Source: an uncultured bacterium
Lineage (GTDB): Bacteria > Oederibacteriota > PGYV01 > Palsa-1178
Reading direction: 5' to 3'
DNA length: 64,000 nucleotides
Assembly (NCBI GenBank): GCA_937889595.1
Contig: CALAOR010000010.1
Coordinates: 24,171-88,170, forward strand
Shown here one piece after another: positions 26,080 to 35,023 of the stretch. Position 1 is the first letter of the stretch, and each line of letters opens with the position of its first letter. The position numbers were made by a program, and so were the translations under genes. The notes beneath the pieces were generated by a model that was given only the letters and a program-made list of their open reading frames with translations, did not search any database and was not told the origin of the DNA.

Positions 26080-28494
26080 GTGGATTATGAATCAAATGAA
26101 ACAAAAAAGGTAAAATTATTATCAAATGATAAGAAAATTGATATTCTAATGAATTATAAAGAAGTTGAAATACACAAAGTATTAAAGACTTTGTTTTCTA
26201 AAATGCAACAGGAATATGTTGTTGAAATAACACATGGTTCGAACGAGTTTGGGAAAGACTTAATTTTGATAAAAAGTGACCGGTTATTAAGACATGTAAC
26301 AGCAGTAATTGTTAAAGTTGGGCATGTTGGTGGTAAAACAGCAGATGACGTAGATGAAATTGAAAACAAAATAAATAAAGCTTGCAAAGAAACTGATAAA
26401 TTAACAAGAATAGAAGAAGAATTGATCAGTCAAATTAGACAAGCTTCTGATGTCCCTGCAGAAAGTAAGTTTATTTTCAATAAATTACCAATTGACAGAA
26501 TTTTCGTTGTTATAGTCGGAACGATTAGTGGAAATGCAAGAAAGCGATTAGAGGCTTTTGTTGACAAAGATTGCAAAATTCGCGTTGAAATGAAAGATAT
26601 TATTTGGTTAATAGATGAACTTACTCAGTATTACCCTGAAATTTTCATTGTGGAGGCGACGGATAATGTAATAAACGATAAAATAATCGAACTAGAAAGC
26701 GCGAATTCCTTAGGACATAAAAATATTTATTTATCTAAATACTTTGTTGATCCATTGGTTGCTACAATAGATATTCCGGTAAAATTTGACGAAGAAAAAA
26801 TATCACTAATATTACGCGAAAAAAAAATTCAATTTATTGATTTGGAGGCTTTAATAAAAGAAAACAAAAGAATAATTATTGTAGGCGATCCTGGTACCGG
26901 CAAATCAAGCGCGCTAGCAAAAATTGCAGTTGACAAATTAAAAAAGGTATTAAAAAAAGGAGAACGAGCAGAAGAAAAAATTAAAACGCCGGTATTTATT
27001 CAAGCAAAAGATATTCTTAATATAAATAATGGCGAGGAGCTTCTTAGCTATTTTTTCAAAGACATACATGCTAGTGAAAAATTCCTTGTAGACAACTTAA
27101 TTTTAGATGCATTAGACGAAGTACCCATTGAAGATAGAGCAAATGTTATAGAACGAGCAAAAAAGATGGCTTTAGAACACGCATGTTCATTGATTATATC
27201 GAGTAGAAAGATTGACATTGTGAAGGAAACACCCCAGGGTTTTGAAAAATATGAAATACTTCCTTTTGAATTTAAGCAGGCTATGAAATTTTTTGAAAAC
27301 ATTATCTCGGATAAAACAAAATTGACAACATTAAAAGATGGATTGGAAAAAATAAAAAATACAATTCCATTATTGCCTTTATCTTTAGTCCTTTTAATCG
27401 AAATAATAGAAGAACGTCAAGAAATTCCAGCATCAATAACTGAATTGTTTCAAAGATATTTTGATGTTGTGTTAGGAAGATTCGACGATAAAAAAGGTAT
27501 AAAACAACTTTTTGAATATCAAATAAAGAAAAAATTTCTGTCAGAGTTAGCATTTACTGAATTTTTATCAAAAGAAAAACTTGAAATACAAGTTGAAGAC
27601 TTTAAAGTCTTTTTGAATATTTTTAAACAAAAATTTGAATACGATGATGAAACTATTAAAAGTTTTATTAATGAGATCGAAAGAGCAGGCATAATCGATA
27701 TTAAATCAAAAGTATTTTTTAAACATAGATCATTTTTGGATTACTTTGCTGGCCTATATATATATGATAAGCAAGATGAAATAATTGATTTGCAAAACAA
27801 AATAGTTGACATTTTTTATAATGACATATGGGGAGACTCTTCATTTTTTTATATAGGTCTTAAGAGAGAGGTAAGCAGTTCTTTACTTGAAAAGATATTA
27901 TTAAAAGATACAACTAACCTTTCTTCAATGTTTCAAAAATTTATGGTCGGAAAAATTATTCAAGCAGGATGGAATACCGATTCGGCAACTAAAATGATAG
28001 GGATAGAAAAGGCTTCAGAAACAGCGTCGATATTAAGAGATAAATTTATGGAAGTTATGTCAACTGCAGATAAGAAAACTCCACAAATTTATGCTGATTT
28101 TTGGTTATTAGCTATTTCTGAAATTTCTTTCGGAAGTACTTTTCTTTTCAAAGAAGTAAATAAGTTATTATTAAATATTAACAAAGCAGATAATTATGAA
28201 AAAATTTATCAATTACTAGTTTTAAGTTGGGCAATGAAGAGATTTTTATTACCCCAGGAGAAAGCTAAAATCAGCGAAGCCATTTTAGAACAAATAAGTA
28301 AAGTAATTAATAATAAATTGCAGGAGTCAAGACTATTTTTAATCCTAGAACTATTAGAAAAGGATGATAAAAAAGTTATAAAAAAAATTGAAAAAAAATT
28401 GAATAAACTTAAGGCTAAACAAAACTACATTTTCGGAAAATTATTACCACATGCAAAAAAAGGATTCAGAGCAAAAAAGCACCCAAAAAAATAA
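26080..28494 (+). CDS. STAND NTPase: PD-(D/E)XK-like nuclease domain plus NACHT ATPase
   Basis: 804 residues, AT-rich codons. Residues 48-80 look like a PD-(D/E)XK restriction-type nuclease core: E49, then HGSNEFGKD (E56, D60) and VIVKVG (K79). The NACHT module has Walker A GDPGTGKSS (269-277) and Walker B NLILDALDE (339-347), followed by the ISSRK sensor-like motif. The C-terminal 400 residues are helical, with FFKHRSFLDYFAGLYIY as the typical NACHT winged-helix/HD end, and probably sense a ligand. Effector-NACHT-sensor order is that of bacterial bNACHT/Avs-like antiphage proteins. The target and trigger are unknown; the nuclease call is the weaker part. Confidence 0.78.
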   Translation: MDYESNETKKVKLLSNDKKIDILMNYKEVEIHKVLKTLFSKMQQEYVVEITHGSNEFGKDLILIKSDRLLRHVTAVIVKVGHVGGKTADDVDEIENKINKACKETDKLTRIEEELISQIRQASDVPAESKFIFNKLPIDRIFVVIVGTISGNARKRLEAFVDKDCKIRVEMKDIIWLIDELTQYYPEIFIVEATDNVINDKIIELESANSLGHKNIYLSKYFVDPLVATIDIPVKFDEEKISLILREKKIQFIDLEALIKENKRIIIVGDPGTGKSSALAKIAVDKLKKVLKKGERAEEKIKTPVFIQAKDILNINNGEELLSYFFKDIHASEKFLVDNLILDALDEVPIEDRANVIERAKKMALEHACSLIISSRKIDIVKETPQGFEKYEILPFEFKQAMKFFENIISDKTKLTTLKDGLEKIKNTIPLLPLSLVLLIEIIEERQEIPASITELFQRYFDVVLGRFDDKKGIKQLFEYQIKKKFLSELAFTEFLSKEKLEIQVEDFKVFLNIFKQKFEYDDETIKSFINEIERAGIIDIKSKVFFKHRSFLDYFAGLYIYDKQDEIIDLQNKIVDIFYNDIWGDSSFFYIGLKREVSSSLLEKILLKDTTNLSSMFQKFMVGKIIQAGWNTDSATKMIGIEKASETASILRDKFMEVMSTADKKTPQIYADFWLLAISEISFGSTFLFKEVNKLLLNINKADNYEKIYQLLVLSWAMKRFLLPQEKAKISEAILEQISKVINNKLQESRLFLILELLEKDDKKVIKKIEKKLNKLKAKQNYIFGKLLPHAKKGFRAKKHPKK

Positions 28495-28667
28495 ATTTAC
28501 CTACCAAAATAGTTGTGTTGAGTAACCGTTAAGCGAACGTTGATTGAATCATGATAACCGGATAGGTATTAAACCAGACAGCGCTCCGGGTTCCCCAACC
28601 CATTAACCCCTAAACCCGGTATGTTCTTATTATGCTGTTATACTGAAAAACAGAAGGAGAATTCGAT

Positions 28668-29147
28668 ATGAAACCGATTGTAAAAAACATGGAAAACAAG
28701 AACATCCGCGTACGCGTTGCCGGCATACTGCTTAACGGCAAGAACGAGCTGCTGCTTGTCAACCACCAGAAGAACGGCAAATCCTACTGGCTGCTTCCCG
28801 GCGGGGGGGTGGAGTTTGGTGAGAGCTTTCATGAGGCACTGAAACGGGAATTTATGGAGGAATTATCGATGGAGATCGGGGCTGTGGGGGAACTGTTCCT
28901 TGTCCATGACACTGTATATCCGGACAAAAAACGGCACATAGTCAACCTGTACTTCACGGTAAAGGCGGTAAAAAACCATGTTTTAAAGGTGAATCCTGAC
29001 GGGGTTTTGGCAGGCGCAAAGTTTGTTTCCATTAAAGATTTCAAAAAATTGTTGTTTTATCCTGACATAAAAGGTGATATAATAATCAAGTGGAAAAAGC
29101 GCTTTAGACAGCCATTAGGATATATGAAAATAAAATGGAAAGAATGA
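28668..29147 (+). CDS. Nudix hydrolase
   Basis: 159 residues. The Nudix box is GVEFGESFHEALKREFMEEL, matching the Gx5Ex7REUxEE pattern with Ser in place of the usual following Gly. The N-terminus (RVRVAGILLNGKNELLLV) and LPGGGVEFGE are typical of MutT-like pyrophosphatases acting on nucleoside diphosphate-X compounds. The substrate cannot be told. GC returns to genome-like values at this gene, marking the right edge of the AT-rich island. An AAGGAG Shine-Dalgarno precedes the ATG. Confidence 0.92.
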   Translation: MKPIVKNMENKNIRVRVAGILLNGKNELLLVNHQKNGKSYWLLPGGGVEFGESFHEALKREFMEELSMEIGAVGELFLVHDTVYPDKKRHIVNLYFTVKAVKNHVLKVNPDGVLAGAKFVSIKDFKKLLFYPDIKGDIIIKWKKRFRQPLGYMKIKWKE

Positions 29148-29166
29148 ATTATCGGAGGTGTTTTTT

Positions 29167-29517
29167 ATGGCAGGAGAAGGCTTAAATGTAAGCATAGTTG
29201 ACAAGGGCCCTATAAAAGTTGTCCAGTGCACGGGATACATAGATACGACCACTTCGGGGCTGCTTGAAAATACTATGGGAGAACTTCTTTCCGGGAAAAA
29301 CTTCAAGATCATCATGGACCTGGTGGGCGTGGACTATATTTCCAGTGCGGGCTGGGGCATATTCATCAGCGAGATTAAGAACATAAGGAAGAACAAGGGC
29401 GATCTGAAGCTTGTCAACATGAAGCCCGAAGTCATGGAAATATTCGAGCTGCTTGATTTTACGAACATCCTTGAATACTATAAAAGCGTTGATGAAGCGG
29501 TAAAAAAGTTTAAATAA
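29167..29517 (+). CDS. STAS-domain anti-sigma factor antagonist-like protein
   Basis: 116 residues from ATG at 29167 (GGAGGTG 6 nt upstream), all one STAS domain: YIDTTTSGLLENTM, then IIMDLVGVDYISSAGWGIF. By alignment with SpoIIAA the phosphorylatable serine is S60 in ISSAG, and the usual Asp just before it is Ser here. It probably works in a partner-switching circuit. It lies 2 nt upstream of a GGDEF protein gene, so the two are likely one unit linking partner switching to cyclic-di-GMP. Confidence 0.88.
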   Translation: MAGEGLNVSIVDKGPIKVVQCTGYIDTTTSGLLENTMGELLSGKNFKIIMDLVGVDYISSAGWGIFISEIKNIRKNKGDLKLVNMKPEVMEIFELLDFTNILEYYKSVDEAVKKFK

Positions 29518-29519
29518 AC

Positions 29520-31562
29520 ATGAAGCGCAGCCCTTATGTAAGGTTTGCTTCGAGAAATAAAGGGGAAGAAAAACCTTTCAGGTTCGACCTAAAAATAGTA
29601 ATATTTTCAATCGCCCTCGTAATCCTTGCCGCCGATATTTTCGGTCTTTATCCGCACGCCGAATTCAACTACATCACAAACTTTATCCTGTTCACGGTAT
29701 TCTTTACGGCTGTATATTTTATTGACCTGAAAAAAACCACCCTTGGCGGGCGCGCCGTTAACAGGATGAACTACGGGCTCGGGCTGATGTTTTTGACCTT
29801 GGCCTGCGTCTCCGGCGGCATATCGTCACCGTTAAAATGGCTGGTAATGGTACTTATCATAATGATCCTTACAGCCAGGGATTTCAAGGCGGGCATGATC
29901 ATGGCTGCGGCAATGCTCGCGGTATTTATAAAAGACCGGGATAAATTCACACAGCAGGACGTTTTTATGTTCGCGGTCATCGCCGGTTTTGCCGCAGTCA
30001 CTTATTTCAGGAACGTCAAAAGCGGGAACATCCCCGGCGCGGAAACGCTTAAACTTGTCGAAACAGACAAGGACAGCAGGCACTTTAAGACGGTGATATA
30101 TAACCTCCTTGAAAGCCTCCTGCTGCTTTATCATGATATATTGAAACCAGTGTCGCTGCTTTACTTCATCAGGGATGAGCAGCGCGGCGGTATATTTGCG
30201 CTGACCATGTCGGTTTCCACGAAAGAATCAGAAGTGATAAAAGACTACAGCTTTGACATCAAGGAGGGGCTCCTCGGCGCGGCGCTGAATAAGAATATGT
30301 TCTTCCCGTTCGACGCAAAAGGCGCAAGGATGCCGTATTACAGTGAAAAAGTGGAGGTAAAAACGGCCGCCACAATACCGGTTGTTTTAAACAGGACCAT
30401 AGGAGCCGTAGTCATTGATTTTGACCGGGAGATCAATGATGAAAAGGAGAATATCAAGGAAAAGCTCAAGGACCTATGCGGCGAGATCGTAAGCATAATG
30501 GAGCTTTATGATATAAACTATAAGGTGATAACAAAAGAACAGCGTGTCAGCCGTATGTACGAGATAAACGAGAAATTAAACCTCATGGAAGGCAAAAGCG
30601 GCCTTATGAGGGATTTCCTGAATGAGATTAGGTCCTTTGACATATACAGCGGTTATCTCGCGGAATATAACCCCGAGGATAATACCTTTGAGGTGTCGGA
30701 GAGTTTTAACTACCCTTCAACTGTCAAAGGAACAAAGTTTAATGCCCGTGAAAACGAGTTCCTGCGCTACCTGATGCATACGGGCAAGAGTATTGTCATA
30801 GACAATGCCGCAAAGAAAAACATACCGCTGAATTTTAACAGGCTCAACCTGGATAAAAACCTTATAAGCCTCTTAAAACACGGCGACTCCGTTTACGGGT
30901 TCATGAAACTTGACAAGGAAAAAGGCTATGTTTTCCCGGAATTTGAGATCAGGACCCTGGAAATGATGCTCTCGCGCATCACCGTGATGCTTGAGAATGC
31001 GGCACTATACGAAAAGATAAAAAAACAGGCATACCACGACGGCCTGACAGGGCTTTTAAACCACCTGACTTTCCAGGAAAAGCTCAGGGAGAGCCTGGAA
31101 AAAAAGAATAAAGGCGAGATACGGTGCGTATCGCTGTGCGTTCTGGATATCGATTTTTTCAAGAAATTCAACGACAGTTTCGGGCACGAGGAAGGCGACA
31201 GGGTCCTTAAAAAAATGGCCGTGATGCTGGCGGATTTTGAAAAGCGGTACGAACGCACATACTGTGCCCGTTACGGCGGCGAGGAGTTTGTTTTTGTCCT
31301 TGAAAACTACGACATATACAGCGCGATAAAAATAGCCGATGATATGCGGAAATATTCCGAGGCAAACCTGAAGGGCGGCAATGAAAAGGAAAAGCGGCCG
31401 ATATACGTAAGCATAGGCGTCACGTCCTACCCGGAATTCGCCCGCGACCCCAGGGAACTTTTCAAGAACGCGGATGAGGCGCTGTACCTGGCCAAAGAAG
31501 AGGGCAGGAACCGGGTCAAGTCGACGCTGGATATGAAAAAAGTGGAAAGAAGGAAACGGTAG
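29520..31562 (+). CDS. Membrane-anchored GAF-type diguanylate cyclase
   Basis: 680 residues. Four to six hydrophobic segments lie between residues 25 and 165. Two GAF-like regions follow (about 185-335 and 355-500), then a short coiled stretch and a GGDEF domain (505-670). The active site is GGEEF (586-590) with the metal site LDIDFFKKFND and GHEEGD, so the enzyme should be active. The RxxD inhibitory site that normally lies just upstream is absent (YERT), so product inhibition through that site is unlikely. It is translated immediately after the STAS gene. Confidence 0.92.
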   Translation: MKRSPYVRFASRNKGEEKPFRFDLKIVIFSIALVILAADIFGLYPHAEFNYITNFILFTVFFTAVYFIDLKKTTLGGRAVNRMNYGLGLMFLTLACVSGGISSPLKWLVMVLIIMILTARDFKAGMIMAAAMLAVFIKDRDKFTQQDVFMFAVIAGFAAVTYFRNVKSGNIPGAETLKLVETDKDSRHFKTVIYNLLESLLLLYHDILKPVSLLYFIRDEQRGGIFALTMSVSTKESEVIKDYSFDIKEGLLGAALNKNMFFPFDAKGARMPYYSEKVEVKTAATIPVVLNRTIGAVVIDFDREINDEKENIKEKLKDLCGEIVSIMELYDINYKVITKEQRVSRMYEINEKLNLMEGKSGLMRDFLNEIRSFDIYSGYLAEYNPEDNTFEVSESFNYPSTVKGTKFNARENEFLRYLMHTGKSIVIDNAAKKNIPLNFNRLNLDKNLISLLKHGDSVYGFMKLDKEKGYVFPEFEIRTLEMMLSRITVMLENAALYEKIKKQAYHDGLTGLLNHLTFQEKLRESLEKKNKGEIRCVSLCVLDIDFFKKFNDSFGHEEGDRVLKKMAVMLADFEKRYERTYCARYGGEEFVFVLENYDIYSAIKIADDMRKYSEANLKGGNEKEKRPIYVSIGVTSYPEFARDPRELFKNADEALYLAKEEGRNRVKSTLDMKKVERRKR

Positions 31563-31693
31563 TTGGCGGGGGAGGCTGGGTGGGGAAGTTCGGAATTCGG
31601 AGTTGTGCAGGGCGTAAGTCAGGCTTTTTGGACATACGGATCGGGTTAATTATTACTTACGAATTTGGGCCTGCAACATACCTTAATTCTTCC

Positions 31694-31722
31694 TTGTAAT
31701 ATCCCACGCAATATCTTATAAT
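31694..31722 (+). promoter_or_regulatory. Promoter of the 2-oxoacid:ferredoxin oxidoreductase operon
   Basis: TTGTAA (31694-31699), 17-bp spacer, TATAAT (31717-31722), about 100 nt before the first gene. A small CATGCC/GGCATG hairpin lies in the leader near 31796-31812. Confidence 0.6.
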
Positions 31723-31827
31723 AATCTCACTTGTTTTGTATTGTATGGTGAAATTGGAATGGGTTGTAATTGTTTCATTTTATTACATATTTTCATGCCA
31801 AAAGGGCATGCTTAAAACGGAGATTTC

Positions 31828-32058
31828 ATGAGAAAAGGCAGAATAATAATAGAAGTTGACAGGTGCAAGGGATGCCTTTTGTGCATTGCGGCCTGCAAGC
31901 CCAAACAGATAAAGATAAGCAAGAAAATGAATAAAACAGGTTATAATATTGTGGAATTCTGCGATGAAGGCAAGTGTAATGCCTGTACGCTTTGCGGCAT
32001 AATCTGTCCTGACGCGGCCATAGAAGTCATAGAGATAATAGAAACGGAGAAAAAATGA
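31828..32058 (+). CDS. korD: 2-oxoacid:ferredoxin oxidoreductase, delta (ferredoxin) subunit
   Basis: 76 residues with two four-Cys clusters, CKGCLLCIAAC and CNACTLCGIIC, each binding a 4Fe-4S cluster. It is the electron-transfer subunit passing electrons from the TPP site to ferredoxin. The start has a GGAG 6 nt upstream, and the stop overlaps the alpha-subunit start (ATGA). First gene of a delta-alpha-beta-gamma operon, an arrangement usual for KOR/VOR enzymes. Confidence 0.93.
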   Translation: MRKGRIIIEVDRCKGCLLCIAACKPKQIKISKKMNKTGYNIVEFCDEGKCNACTLCGIICPDAAIEVIEIIETEKK

Positions 32059-33122
32059 CATCTGACAATAAAAAAGCTTTTATAAAAGGAAATCACGCGG
32101 TTGTTGAAGCGGCCCTTGACGCGGGATGCAGGTTTTACGCGGGGTACCCCATCACGCCCCAAAACGAGATACCTGAATTCATGTCAAAACGCATGCCTGA
32201 GGTTGGCGGCACGTTCATACAGGCTGAAAGCGAACTCATATCGGTTAACATGGTTTTTGGTGCGGTTGCCGCAGGGGCCAGGGCCATGACCACTTCGTCC
32301 TCGCCCGGCATATCGCTTATGCAGGAAGGCATATCATACATGGCTGGCTGTGAGTTGCCCGGCGTGCTGGTTAATGTAATGCGCGGCGGGCCGGGACTCG
32401 GGAACATACAGCCGTCGCAGAGCGATTATTTCCAGGCTGTAAAACCGGGGCACGGCGATTTCAGGATGATAACGCTCGCGCCAAGCAGCATCCAGGAAAT
32501 GTATGATCTTACTTTTGACGCTTTTGACCTTGCCGACAAATACAGGAACCCGGTCATGATACTCGCGGACGGGCTTTTGGGCCAGCTCATGGAAAACGTT
32601 GAGCTGAAAAGGGACAGGAAACCATTATATTTAAACACGCCAAAGCCGTGGGCATTGACAGGGGCGAAGGGACGCGACGGGCAGAGGATACTTTCCCTCC
32701 TGATGCAGCCGGGCGTGCTTGAAAAACATAATTTCAAGCTTAAGGAAAAATACGACCTTATAACAAAAACCGAGAAACGTTTTGAATTGTCGGGCATGGA
32801 AAATAACCCGGATTACCTGATAGCGGCGTTCGGGACCGTGGGCAGGATTTCAAAAGGAACGATCAGGCTTTTAAAACAGGACGGAATAAACACGGGGCTT
32901 TTCAGGCCCATCACCGTGTGGCCATACCCGTATGAAGCCTTAAAAGAAGCCGCTAAAAATGTGAAAAAGATATTCGTGTTTGAGATGAACCTGGGGCAGA
33001 TGGTCGAGGACGTCAGGCTTGCCGTCGAAGACTCGTCAAAGATCGAATTTTACGGAAGGCCGGGCGGCGGCGTACCCACTGCCGAGGAACTTTACAACTT
33101 CATAAAAGGGAAGGTCGGATAA
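32055..33122 (+). CDS. korA: 2-oxoacid:ferredoxin oxidoreductase, alpha subunit (KorA/VorB type)
   Basis: 355 residues. The opening KGNHAVVEAALDAGCRFYAG and the YPITPQNEIPEFMS, QAESELISVNMVFGA and TSSSPGISLMQEG motifs identify the alpha subunit of the 2-oxoglutarate or 3-methyl-2-oxobutanoate ferredoxin oxidoreductases. The enzyme oxidatively decarboxylates a 2-oxoacid to acyl-CoA with reduction of ferredoxin, or runs in reverse. Which 2-oxoacid cannot be told from sequence. Coupled to the ferredoxin subunit upstream; the beta-subunit gene follows one base after the stop. Confidence 0.94.
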   Translation: MTSDNKKAFIKGNHAVVEAALDAGCRFYAGYPITPQNEIPEFMSKRMPEVGGTFIQAESELISVNMVFGAVAAGARAMTTSSSPGISLMQEGISYMAGCELPGVLVNVMRGGPGLGNIQPSQSDYFQAVKPGHGDFRMITLAPSSIQEMYDLTFDAFDLADKYRNPVMILADGLLGQLMENVELKRDRKPLYLNTPKPWALTGAKGRDGQRILSLLMQPGVLEKHNFKLKEKYDLITKTEKRFELSGMENNPDYLIAAFGTVGRISKGTIRLLKQDGINTGLFRPITVWPYPYEALKEAAKNVKKIFVFEMNLGQMVEDVRLAVEDSSKIEFYGRPGGGVPTAEELYNFIKGKVG

Positions 33123-33123
33123 T

Positions 33124-33870
33124 ATGTCAACCGAAAAAACAATATACAAAAAGCCAACGTCGCTGACGGACAGGCCCTTCACGTACTGCTGGGGCTGCGG
33201 GCATTCCACAATTCACAAGCTCATTGCCGAGATAGTGGACGAGCTTGGCATACGGGAAACCATAATCGGCGTCGCGCCCGTGGGCTGCGCTGTGTTTGCC
33301 TATGATTTCTGGAACTTTGACGTAACCGAAGCCGCGCATGGAAGGGCTCCTGTGGTCGCGACCGCCATCAAAAGGGTGCATCCCGGTAAGACTGTTTTCT
33401 GTTACCAGGGGGACGGGGACCTGGCATCCATAGGCATGGCGGAGATAATACATACCGCGAACCGCGGGGAAAACATAACAGTGATATTCATAAACAATAC
33501 CAATTACGGCATGACAGGCGGGCAACTTGCGCCTACTTCGCTTATCGGCCAGGTGACAACCACTTCGCCCAACGGCAGGGATGTCAAGAACTACGGATAT
33601 CCGATAAGGGTCTCCGAGCTCCTGGCCCAGTTCGAGGGCGTAAAATACCTGGAACGCGTGAAAGTAACCGATGCTGTGTCCGTGATAAAGGCAAAAAAGG
33701 TAATTAAAAAAGCATTCATGAACCAGATAAACGGCGTGGGATTTTCCATGGTTGAAGTACTGGCGTCCTGCCCGGCAAACTGGCGGAAAGACCCGATAGA
33801 GTCAAACGAGATGATAGACGGGGAGATAAGCAAGTATTATCAAGTCGGGGTTATAAAGGACGTGAAGTAA
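33124..33870 (+). CDS. korB: 2-oxoacid:ferredoxin oxidoreductase, beta (TPP-binding) subunit
   Basis: 248 residues. FTYCWGCGHSTIHKL holds the conserved CxxCGH region, and GDGDLASIGMAEIIH to NNTNYGMTGGQ is the thiamine diphosphate/Mg binding motif. It follows the alpha subunit directly. The loop CWGCGH replaces the more common CPGCGH by a Trp, a minor difference. Together with the other subunits it suggests anaerobic metabolism through low-potential ferredoxin. Confidence 0.95.
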   Translation: MSTEKTIYKKPTSLTDRPFTYCWGCGHSTIHKLIAEIVDELGIRETIIGVAPVGCAVFAYDFWNFDVTEAAHGRAPVVATAIKRVHPGKTVFCYQGDGDLASIGMAEIIHTANRGENITVIFINNTNYGMTGGQLAPTSLIGQVTTTSPNGRDVKNYGYPIRVSELLAQFEGVKYLERVKVTDAVSVIKAKKVIKKAFMNQINGVGFSMVEVLASCPANWRKDPIESNEMIDGEISKYYQVGVIKDVK

Positions 33871-33931
33871 GGCGGGGGCGGAAGGCGAGTTCGGAGTTCG
33901 GAGTTAGTATAAAATTACTGAAGGAGTTTTC

Positions 33932-34468
33932 ATGAAAGAACAGATAATAATCGCCGGGTCCGGCGGGCAGGGGGTTTTGACCCTCGGTATTTTTATAGCA
34001 CGCGTGGCCGTATATGAAAACAAGAATGCCGCCTGGCTGCCGTCATACGGCGCGGAAAAACGCGGCGGATTTTCGTTTTGCTCCCTGGTCATATCCGACG
34101 AGGAAATATTTTCGCCTGTCGTGGAGACCGCCGACACCCTGATCGCTTTTGACCAGCGCGCCCTTGATTCTTACGTCCAGAGAACATCAAAAAAAACCCT
34201 TGTGATTGAAAACAGCTCCCTTATCCTGCATGACAATATAAACGCGGACAAAAAAATATTGATCCCGGCCAGCGATATGGCCAAGAACCTTGATGCCTCC
34301 AAGGTGGCGAACATAATCATGGCGGGGGCGTACATTGGCATAAGGAAGTTATTCTCTCAGGAAAGCGCCAGGGTTGTCATACAGGATATGCTCGGCAGCA
34401 AAGCCGGAAAACTCATAGAAAAAAACCTGTCGGCTTTTGAGCAGGGTTTTGATTTCGCGGGAAAGTAA
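33932..34468 (+). CDS. korC: 2-oxoacid:ferredoxin oxidoreductase, gamma subunit
   Basis: 178 residues with the opening GSGGQGVLTLG (CoA-binding gamma domain), SYGAEKRGG and AFDQRALDSY. A 61-nt spacer with an 8-bp tandem (GTTCGGAG twice) separates it from the beta gene, and AAGGAG precedes the ATG. It completes a four-gene operon encoding a full enzyme. Confidence 0.94.
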   Translation: MKEQIIIAGSGGQGVLTLGIFIARVAVYENKNAAWLPSYGAEKRGGFSFCSLVISDEEIFSPVVETADTLIAFDQRALDSYVQRTSKKTLVIENSSLILHDNINADKKILIPASDMAKNLDASKVANIIMAGAYIGIRKLFSQESARVVIQDMLGSKAGKLIEKNLSAFEQGFDFAGK

Positions 34469-34511
34469 GGCTTCATATCCATAATACGCCAAGGAGCAAA
34501 GCGCAGACAAA

Positions 34512-34976
34512 ATGAGAATCAGGAAAGCACATATTAAGGACGCGTACAGGATACAGGCCCTGCTGAAAAAATACTCGGCTGAAGGCGAACTCATAATAAG
34601 GCCCATGGGCGATATTTTCGCGCAAATAAGGGATTTTTTCATCCTGGACAAAAAAGGCCGGCCCGCGGGCATGATCGCGCTCCATGTTTACTGGGAGGAC
34701 CTTGGCGAGGTAAGGTCCCTGATAATAGAGAAAAGCCTGCGGAGCAAAGGGATGGGGGAAAAACTCCTCGGACATGCCGTCAAAGAAGCAAAGTTGATCG
34801 GAATAAAAAAAATATTTGCCCTGACAAAAATCCCGGATTTTTTCTTAAAGTACGGTTTCAAAAAAATATCACGTTCAAAACTGCCCCATAAGATATGGCG
34901 GGACTGCTTTAACTGCCCGAAGTACCCGAAACACTGCGATGAGACGGCGGTTATTTACAGGATAAGGGAAAGTTAA
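34512..34976 (+). CDS. GNAT acetyltransferase, short N-acetylglutamate-synthase-like
   Basis: 154 residues. The acetyl-CoA site is LRSKGMGEKLLGHAVK (R/QxxGxG/A), preceded by YWEDLGEVRSLIIEKS as in the short ArgA-type GNATs of arginine synthesis. The end IWRDCFNCPKYPKHCDETAV, with four Cys, is also common in this group. Acetylation of glutamate is likely but not certain, since no other arginine gene lies nearby. It follows the korC gene by 43 nt and may share its transcript. Confidence 0.78.
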   Translation: MRIRKAHIKDAYRIQALLKKYSAEGELIIRPMGDIFAQIRDFFILDKKGRPAGMIALHVYWEDLGEVRSLIIEKSLRSKGMGEKLLGHAVKEAKLIGIKKIFALTKIPDFFLKYGFKKISRSKLPHKIWRDCFNCPKYPKHCDETAVIYRIRES

Positions 34977-35023
34977 AGGGCTCAAATCCCGTGGTTCAGT
35001 TTGGCCCATGGAAAAGGACAAAA

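Noticed and set aside
34991..35023. GTG start for the giant HicB-repeat protein
   Set aside because: The 11 added residues have no ribosome site, while the ATG at 35024 has AAGGA and begins the HicB-like fold.
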